DNA from: Tanypteryx hageni
Lineage: Eukaryota > Arthropoda > Insecta > Odonata > Petaluridae
DNA length: 64,000 nt
NCBI GenBank assembly: GCA_028673005.1
Contig: CM054114.1
Coordinates: forward strand, 18,475,137-18,539,136
Direction: 5' to 3'
The notes under the pieces are model-generated. The model searched no databases. It was not told the origin of the DNA and saw only the letters and a program-made list of their open reading frames with translations. The stretch's first letter is position 1, and every line of letters starts with the position of its first letter. Shown piece by piece: positions 56,451 to 64,000 of the stretch. The translations under genes and the position numbers were made by a program.

Positions 56451-59300
56451 TCAAGCACCAGACGTAAAATCGCTAATATTGTAAAGACAATTAGTCACAA
56501 GGAGCTCATGAACATGCTTCTTGAATGACTGGAGTGAGCTTACTTCTTTGATTGCAGCAGGCAGAGCATTATAAAATTTAATTCATCTTGCTTTTGATCC
56601 TTGAGAGCAAACTTTTAAGTTTTGTTGTATAACATGGAGATCATCGTTTCTTCTTGTGTTGTAATTATGGAAATTACTGTTTTTCTCATATTCAGACATG
56701 TTTTGCCTCACATACAATACAGCATTATATATATAAATAGAGGGAACAGTCAAGAGTCCTAATCTTCTGAATAGGGGCCTGCAGTGTGCTCTGAATTGTG
56801 CATTGCACATTGACCTGACAATCTTTTTCTGGATCTTAAAAACCTCAATTAATTGGGAGGAGTAGCCCCAGAGGACAATGCCATAGGCAACACGTGAATA
56901 GAAATAAGCAAAATATACTTTTTTTAATACCTTGATACTAAGTGAGTGCTTCAAGACAGATAGTATATAATACACAGAGTTTAGCTTTTTACATAACTTG
57001 TCAGTATGATGAGACCATTTCAGTCGAGGGTCAATATAGACACCTAGAAATTTGAACTCCTCAGTAGAACTCATCATATCTTGGTCAAGGCAGGAGTATA
57101 AATTTCGGCACCGTTTATGCGAGGAGGAGAAAAACATAGCCAGTGTTTTACTTTCATTTAAGGAGAGTCTATTGCCCTTACACCACTCAGACATTGCCTG
57201 CAAAACCACCCTGCTACTGTCTACTAGTGTTTTGTCAATAGGATTGGAAACTAAAACATTCACGTCATCGGCATACATAATAACATTATTACACACTTTA
57301 TTCATAAGGTTCTCTGGTAAGTCAGTAATAAAAATTAGGAAGAGGACAGGGCCTAAAATGGACCCCTGTGGCACACCAGAGAGTACTAGACTAGGGTCAG
57401 AGAAATATTTTTTGCCTTCCTTGAAAATGGAGACAGTTTGCTGACGATTTTTTAAGTAAGATTTTAGCCAGTTGTAGGCCACACCTCTAACACCTAGCTT
57501 ATCACACTTAGCCAATAGGAGATCATGATTAACTGAATCAAAGGCTTTACTGAGATCAAAGAAAACCCCCAGAGTACTATTTCTCATATTCAGTTGTTCT
57601 ATGATGCAGTTAATAGCAGAAAATAGAGCCTGCTCTGTGGATTTCCCTTTCCTAAATCCAAATTGGCAGCTTGACAGGATGTTACATTTTTCAAGAAATT
57701 CCAGTAGTCTAGCACAGAAAACATATTAAAATATTTTGGAAAATTGTGATACAAGGGATATAGGTCTGTAGTTATTTATTTGGGTTTTATCACCCTTGTT
57801 TTCATAGATGGAAATTACCTTAGAGATTTTTAAAATTTCTGGGAAAATTCCTTGATTTAATGACTGGTAAATTAGGAACAAAAGTGGACATATAATTGTT
57901 TTTCGACATGCTTTAAGTAGTTTACCTGGGATATCATCTAATCCAGCAGAGTTCTTGAGGTCAACTTTGTAGAGGTAAGTGGATAATTCCAGTTCATTAC
58001 AGGGTCGGAGGTACATAGACTCAGTATTTGAGAAGTTGGTTCTTATGACTGGATTATGTCGAGTTGTGCCATCAGGAGTAGGTGTGAGAGGTAAATCAAG
58101 GAAGAATCTGTTGATAATATTTGCTAAGAGTGAAGGGTCTGTAATTTCATCTGAGTCAATGCCTTTTATCACTGGCAAGGACATCAATTTTGTGGAACCA
58201 GTAACTTCATTTATAATTTTTCAAGCTGCCTTGGTATGATTGGGTGCATTCATAATTTTTGAGTCATTAAAGGTTCTTTTACTAATTTTGATGAGATTCC
58301 TGTACTGCTTTTTGAGAGCAGAATACAGCCTGTGGGTTTCCTCATTACCAAGATACTTATCATTGTAGAAAAGTCTTTTGATGTTGCCAGATAACATACG
58401 AATTTCAGGCGAGATCCAATCATGTGTAGAATTTGGCTTTGGTTTAGCTGGAACTATTGGAAATGTAACATTGAAAAGGTACAAGAATTTGTCATAAAAT
58501 AAATTAAAGCTGTCATTAAAATAATTAGCATTAAAAATAACAGACCAATCTTGGCTGCTTAGAAGATAAGAGAAGAGTTGGAATTTGGAGTCACAGAACA
58601 ATCGAATGCTTGGAGGAGGACTGGGGTTTGACACAGTTTCCTCTAAGAAGAACTTAGAAAGAATAGCTTGGTGGTCAGATAATAAGGGATCAAAAACTGA
58701 GGTGTATATTTTAGAGACATCATAGTTAGTGAATATGTTGTCAAGGAGTGTCTGAGATGTGGGAGTAATCCTAGTTGGATTGCTCACAAGAGCCTTCATG
58801 TTGTACAAATTAAAAATGTTTCTAAGTTTTTTTTCATTTGTGCTGTTAAGCAAGAGATTAACATTGAAATCGCCAGCAATTATTAAAAATGGCCTCTTAG
58901 CATGGTTTGTTATTGAAAAGAGAATATTATCAAGTTTGTCACAGAAATAATCTAGGCAGCCGATAGGCGAACGATAAACTACGATAACAAGAAAGTTGAG
59001 GTTTGTGTAGCTGAAACTGATAGTTGCACACTCAAAGGATAGCTCTTGGTTTAAAAGCGTTAAGTCAAAAGAAAAATCACTTAAATTGATACTGTTTTTC
59101 ACCAAAATAACAACACCACCATGTTTATGTACTGTTCGACAATAAGAACTAGCACAAGTATACCCTGGAATGGAGATAGAAACATGACACATCCAATGTT
59201 CACAAATACATAATACATCTGGATTTTCATCGTGTGATAACATTTCAAGCTCCAATAATTTATTACTTAGACACTGAATATTAATTAATAATACTGTTAG
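56451..59300 (-). pseudogene. LINE 2 ORF2 (endonuclease-reverse transcriptase), three nonsense codons and no frameshift
   Basis: Endonuclease: LINIQCLSNKLLELE, ICEHWMCH, YRSPIGC, AGDFNVNL and LSDHQAI. RT: SAGLDDIPGKLL, NNYRPISLVSQFS, LGVFFDLSKAFDSVNHD (motif A), SGVPQGSILGPVLF (motif B), MYADDVNVLV (catalytic YADD) and FLGVYIDPRLKWS. Stops at 58221 (TGA, where LINE 1 has Trp), 57726 (TAA, where LINE 1 has Glu) and 56583 (TGA) all lie in one frame that otherwise stays open for about 950 codons. The true stop is TGA at 56451. The exact start is uncertain. Confidence 0.88.
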
Positions 59301-59324
59301 CTTACTAGAGCCTGAGTCATCTAG

Positions 59325-60353
59325 TCACATGGACTTAGGCTTAAGGGATCCAGTTAGTGATCGTGTCACCCTATCTGAGTGGGTGACTTGTGGATCAAGG
59401 GTACTCACTGAGTTGGTGATTGGAAAGCTCACAACTGGGGGTGCAACTACTGGCACATTAAGATCACTTACACTAGCATTAAACACTTTAGGGAAACGGA
59501 AACGGGAGATAAACACTCCATTAGGCCAATTTTCACACTTTATAAGATGATTCAGCAGGGAAAAATCTGCTCCAATTTTGAAAGAGCTACTCTTCTCACC
59601 GGCGTAAAGTTTTTCGCACACATCATCTTCGGTTCTGAATTTCGTTTTCATATAATTGATAATGTCATCGCATTGCGTTTAAGGTGTTACACGTTTTAGG
59701 TGTAGCCATGCACGTCGCTGAACCCCACTAAAATTACCATTATGGATGTCACAATTTTGTCCAATAACTAAATTGGTGCGTCTACGGCGGCGTCGAACCA
59801 TGGAAAATCCATCGGTATCAGATAAGCTATCCTTCAAAGGAATGGCACTAGAACTTGACGCAAATTGATCTGTCGATTTCTTGCTCAAATTAAAATTATC
59901 ACAGGGTTTTTGACACGGAGTTGGGTGTTTATTTGCCAAGGGAGCTTCACGTACACTCGTTTGGGATATGATAGTTGGAAGATTGGTCACTTCAGGGGAC
60001 TTTTCAATATTTTTCACATTTAACTGACGTACTAGGACCTCAGAGAAGCTATCACAAGGTTTTTTGGGTAGGAGAGGAGAGGCTACGGTGTCTTTCAATA
60101 AGCACATTTCCATTTTCAATTCAGCGATCTCCGTCGCCATGTTGAAAATGAGTCTACTTCTATCATGCCGGCAGAAAAGACACATCCAGAAGATGAATGG
60201 CGATTCGATGACCGCTTTAGAACATAGCTCACTCAAGTTTGCACACTTAAGATGATGAATTTTCAAACAAATACCACAAGAAATTACTTTTTCTTGCGGA
60301 TTTATAACTTTTTGGCACGAGCTACATTGAACGCCATCATGAAGTGACGCCAT
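59325..60353 (-). pseudogene. LINE 2 ORF1 protein (PHD finger), one nonsense codon
   Basis: Starts MASLHDGVQCSSCQKVINP. The PHD-type finger is residues 10-62 (CSSC, CGIC, HHLKC, CLFCRHD), with a coiled-coil stretch after it (IAELKMEMCLLKDTV). A TAA at 59679-59681 interrupts an otherwise continuous frame that goes on through NYMKTKFRTEDDVCEKL and WPNGVFISRFRFPK, the domain matched in LINE 1 ORF1. Confidence 0.82.
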
Positions 60354-60385
60354 CTTGGTTCATCTCATCTCATAACATATAAAGC

Positions 60386-60970
60386 TACACGAACGATGCA
60401 AGCACATTATGAATAAATAAAATTAATTATTACAACTGAAACTTTAATAACATAAGCGAATAAACTTCACTAAAATTTAAATTTAAATTATTTTACACTT
60501 CTGTTGACAACAGGGTTGTATAAACTTGTAAATAAAATTATACATATTTGGAAATTATTAAATAGATAATGAATTAATAAAACGTGAATTGTACTTACCT
60601 CTGTATAATTGAATATTCACTGAGAAAGAAATAATTACCGTGAGTCATTCAATTGCCGACGTGCCGTGAGTCTACTGCGTGCGTATGTGCCGTGTCGTGT
60701 TTCGGTAAGAAGTAAACAAAGCCACTTGCGCGCGGCGCGCTCTCTCAAGGTCTCCCGTGCGGAGCGCATGCGTCTCATAATCGCGTCTTATACCGCACTG
60801 TGCCGAGCCTTGACGAATCGTCATGTCAAATACAAATACGTCACCTAACGCGCAACAGATTAGTGTTCAAATATCGAAAAGGAGGACATGTAGGAGGGCA
60901 CTTTTCGAGGGAGGACAGAACTTACAAAAGAAGGACTGTCCTCCCTAAAGGAGGACGATTGGTCACCTTA
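60386..60970. other. 5' part of the inner hAT
   Basis: AT-rich DNA, then a GC-rich patch (60655-60800, GCGCGCGGCGCGC) that may be the transposase promoter region, then GGAGGACA subterminal repeats. No gene. Confidence 0.5.
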
Positions 60971-61259
60971 TATTTAATGAAAACCCGACGATAGCGCAGC
61001 AGTCATGGTGGATATAACAGAAAAGTACCCATACTGTATGTATCATAATTTGTTTGGGTATCACTCACATTCTTATAAGTGATGCTTAAATGAATACAGA
61101 GGGTGTAAAAATTTAAAGTGAATGTAAATCTCGAGTTGTAAATAGAAAAACTAGGACAAACGAGGACAAATTCAAAAAACCCGCGAGGACGTCCGAGGAC
61201 ATCTTAAAAAAGAGGACATGTCCTCAGAAACCCGGACGTATGGTCAACCTACTCACGCG

Positions 61260-62413
61260 GCTTGCCCCTTCCCAGAAAAGACCTTTTGTTTTGAGGGCAA
61301 TGTTTTAAGAATCAGGTTTCTTCTCCCATCATAAAAGGGTCTATCAAATCGAAGTTACAGCCATTTGATTATAGTCATTTTTGCATTAGGACGAGCCATT
61401 TTTGAGATATTCGGGAGACGAAAAATCGGTGTGCCTATTTTTCCCAAAAACTAATCAACTCCTGTTATTGTGATAAAACATGTTATTCATAAAATTTAGT
61501 TGTGATAGAAAACATATTTTATGACAACACACACAGAAATCTTTGAGAAAACGGTCAAAATATGTTCTAGGGACCTTCAAATGCATATTCCCGTTGAAAT
61601 CTCCAAATCGATTTTTTGCACTAATAAAATATTTGTATAATGTAGAAAGTAAAAATGACACGATAAACCTCCAAACACGGAAGTTGGAGCTTGGGTAAAT
61701 CCTTGAACCTTCTTGTGCCTTTTGCTGTTATGTCACTGAAATATCCACCGAGAAATATTATAAGCATGTTGCGTCATAGGATTTTCCATATGTTTTAGTA
61801 CGAATTATTCGAAATACGTCTACTATGAAATTCTAAGTCATGATCTGGTCCGGTGACTCGCGAGCATTTCGTTTAATTTGAAACCTTACCCATAAGGGAT
61901 GCGACGGTCCCGCGACCTACAAGTGTGAATGCTCTCTGCAAAAATAGTCCTAACCCTCATTAAGTCCTCGACGTGTCCGCGGCCGGTCCTTAAACCCGCG
62001 CGCTACGCTAAGCTTGACCCCTACCCCTTCCTCCTGCCTGCATGACACAATTCATGGATTTAAATCCCCTCGCCAGCATTCCCAAAGGGAGAATCTGTTT
62101 AGTATGTAATGCAGAAAAGAATTCGTAAGTAATTGTAAAATCATCACCTGTCATAAGAAATACGACCACGTTATTTTGAGAGCACGTATATTTTATTAAA
62201 GCTATTTAATATGGATGGAAATAAAATTACAATGGAATGTATGAAATTGTCTAAAACTAATAAGGATTAATTACTTTTGACCATACCGACGGCATGGAAA
62301 GTTTGAACGAAATTGGAGAATTACTACGTGATGGTTCTTATCTATTACCTATACAATATTTCACACAAGTGTTTTCCCAGTCTTTTTAGCATGCATTTTC
62401 GTAACGTAAAAGC
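61260..62413. other. No gene recognised
   Basis: Mixed-composition DNA with only short open frames. It is contiguous with 46615-47073 in the pre-insertion sequence. Confidence 0.45.
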
Positions 62414-62417
62414 TTAA

Positions 62418-62873
62418 GGGGCCGTGGTACATCAAATCTTTTCCGTTTTTAAGGGTTCAAATAGTTGTAGTATCAACCGAGAGAGAACGCCACTAAGGAA
62501 ATGCTTTCCATCATTCCCACGGTTGGAACCTATTACGACTGTGGCAGGGGCATGGCAACCTGATACCTGATACACACAGCGACGGCCAGACACAAGCAGA
62601 GGGTCTTTGATGCAAGAGACATCTGGCGATCAGGGGGGAGTTTCTTTTGGTATCAGCCAGAGATTTTGGCGGTCTGCATCGTTTGTAGGGATGTCTCCTA
62701 CCACCATAGAAGGAATTACCTACATCATCAAGCACCTCGGCGAACTCGTGGAAGAATTCTCGCCATTGGAAAGTGCTCCTTACTCAAAACAAATAGTACC
62801 AAATTATAGAATTCTGTTTTTATAAATCGTCTGTTATTAATTACATCTTAAATTCACCATGTACAACGGCCCC
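62418..62873. mobile_element. piggyBac-type MITE, 456 bp
   Basis: TTAA at 62414-62417 and 62874-62877. The ends are GGGGCCGTGGTACAT on the left and, reversed, GGGGCCGTTGTACAT on the right (one mismatch in 15). The interior (62500-62760) is GC-richer with open frames on both strands (about 72-74 codons) but no transposase. It may be captured sequence. Confidence 0.85.
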
Positions 62874-62877
62874 TTAA

Positions 62878-63921
62878 CCTTTTGAGATTTGGCTTAGACT
62901 TGGAGACTTGGTGTGGTACAAGAAATTGTTAAATTTTTGTCGAATAAGTTATATCACAAAATTTTAATATTATACTTCAATTAACGAGAGTTGGGATTTG
63001 TGGAAGCGGAGCTTACAATGCGCAGTTGTCTATACTTATGACGATTCTCCCTCCATTGAATTTTCCCTCCATCCCCTCCACCGCATTTTGCCTACCGCTC
63101 GAAAATGATGATACTTCACTGTCACTCTTGTTTAGTCTTGAGGTCCTGGGATTTTTTTCTTCTCCTGCACACCAGTGATATTGTGCTAGTGAGACTAAGG
63201 GCCTTTTATCATGAGCTTACTCATCACAGAGAAAATACACCTCGTGTTTGTGAACTACTCACCCCAAAGTTACAAACGATGACGAATTTTAATACACAAA
63301 GAATAACTTGAGAAACCAACTCTAAAAAAGATACCGTTCGCTTTTGGAAGTGCGCGATGATGAGGCGAATTGAGACTTCGCTGTGAGTGTTATAACAGAA
63401 TGCTGACGTTAGATTGAAACTCTATCGTTCTTATTCTTATCCATGCTGAATCTAACTATGGATGTGTAAACGTTCTGAAAAATTGGAAAATTCCGTAAAA
63501 GTGTGAAAAAGTTTTTTTGCTCTTGAATCATCAAATTTTAAAAATCTCCTTCGTCATCTGGGCTGAGCTGTCTGCAGTGAGGCTCCGTGATGTTTGACGA
63601 CACAGGACCTGCCTGAGGAAGACTACCTGATTCGCTGTCCGTTCTCCCCCTTCACCCAGAGGTGGAAACGGCCAGATCCCAACTCTCATTAACTGAAGTA
63701 TAGGTATAATTTCCTGCATATAAAAATATTTACTATATAGAAGTGGTTATAAAAATTCATTTTTATAAATGCTTGTTCATAAATTTATGGAGAAAACTCC
63801 ACAGATTAATGGCGCGGGTCTCGTCTAGTTCGGTATATTTGGAGATCTTTATAGCAAATATGAAACGTCCAATTGTCATAAATTAATATTAACAGATATA
63901 TTGGACATTAAATCATTTAAT
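62878..63921. other. No gene recognised
   Basis: Short open frames only. No repeats or transposon ends were identified. Confidence 0.4.
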
Positions 63922-64000
63922 TTAATGATCATCCTCTTCCTGGGTAGTTCGCATAGACCTCTCTGTCCTCTTCTGTCTCCGCTTAGCTTCGTCTCCCATT
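63922..64000 (-). CDS. Possible C-terminal codons of a gene entering from the right
   Basis: The minus-strand frame from the window edge reads GDEAKRRQKRTERSMRTTQ then EEDDH and a TAA at 63922-63924. A charged, basic-then-acidic tail is compatible with the end of a nuclear protein, and base composition is less AT-rich than its left flank. It is only about 25 codons, so it may be chance. Confidence 0.2.
   Translation of the reverse strand, partial: MGDEAKRRQKRTERSMRTTQEEDDH

Larger units (their letters stand above)
52345..60385 (-). mobile_element. CR1/Jockey-group LINE 2, full-length type, split by the LTR element
   Basis: ORF1 (59325-60353), ORF2 (56451-59300) and a 3' untranslated region end, on the minus strand, in AACAAATAAACTT, then (after the LTR insertion) an (ATT)n tail at about 52352-52380. 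The LTR element's duplication AAGT/ACTT lies exactly at the start of that tail. The 5' edge is near 60385. It inserted immediately upstream of the ATG of the inner hAT transposase. Confidence 0.87.
50279..60970 (-). mobile_element. Inner hAT transposon, itself interrupted by a LINE
   Basis: TATTTAAT at 50271-50278 and 60971-60978 is a perfect 8-bp duplication. The ends are AAGGTGACCAA on the left and TAAGGTGACCAA (minus strand) on the right, with AGGACA-rich subterminal repeats (GGAGGACA, TCCTCC). Removing the LINE leaves about 2.7 kb. It inserts between the arms of a 40-bp inverted repeat in the outer hAT. Confidence 0.9.
47082..61251 (-). mobile_element. Outer hAT transposon hosting the four-level nest
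   Basis: CTCACGCG at 47074-47081 and 61252-61259 is a perfect 8-bp duplication. The ends are TAGGGTGACCATA on the left and TAGGTTGACCATA (minus strand) on the right. GGACA/TGTCC words crowd both subterminal regions. Without the inner element (50279-60970 and one duplication copy) it is about 3.5 kb. Its transposase remnant is at 47779-49620. Confidence 0.9.

Noticed and set aside
62511..62825. Open frames on both strands inside the MITE considered as a gene
   Set aside because: Coding potential is ambiguous and confined between the MITE ends; kept as a finding, not a gene.

Overview
This window is AT-rich, intron-bearing animal nuclear DNA. It is most likely from an insect or other arthropod: it has CR1/Jockey-group LINEs with PHD-finger ORF1, several piggyBac families, hAT, pogo and mariner transposons, a Ty3-type LTR element with an Arc-like gag, and a Myb/SANT (zeste-type) gene. 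Only one host-type gene is convincing. Almost everything else is layered mobile DNA or repeat arrays, which suggests a heterochromatic or otherwise repeat-rich, gene-poor locus. All family calls come from reading the sequence; no database was searched.

Layout. 1-5785: five exons of a Myb/SANT-like gene, with a complete-ended but broken piggyBac element (141-4471) inside one intron. 6.3-8.1 kb: fragments of a mariner, a LINE 5' end and a hAT, joined end to end. 8.1-9.9 kb: transposon termini in AT-rich DNA. 9.9-28.4 kb, continuing at 39.8-40.2 kb: a large non-coding repeat domain in which blocks of a roughly 2.7-3 kb compound repeat lie in one orientation left of about 19 kb and in the opposite orientation right of about 22 kb. 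It contains a 111-bp satellite of about 13 copies (13001-14437) and a second piggyBac (25866-28058).

28.39-39.81 kb: one CR1/Jockey-type LINE split by two insertions. The first (31297-36868) has an 8-bp target duplication and carries a THAP-type exon plus a nested hAT (33253-36366). The second is a piggyBac-like non-autonomous element (37437-39220). 40.2-47.1 kb: remnants of mariner, pogo/Tigger, a ZBED5-like hAT, a gag-like ORF, a piggyBac end and another hAT-like transposase.

47.08-61.25 kb: a four-level nest. An outer hAT (47082-61251, duplication CTCACGCG) contains an inner hAT (50279-60970, duplication TATTTAAT). That contains a LINE (about 52345-60385), which contains a Ty3-type LTR element (52385-56365, duplication AAGT, identical 205-bp LTRs). 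The LTR element is the youngest and most unusual item. It keeps gag, zinc knuckles and protease in one open frame, has lost reverse transcriptase and integrase, and ends in a long Ser/Thr/Pro repeat built from 18-bp units.

61.26-64 kb: unassigned DNA holding a piggyBac-type MITE (62418-62873) and possibly the last few codons of a gene entering from the right. The genes do not form a pathway. The window is best read as a record of insertion order, with target-site duplications dating each layer.
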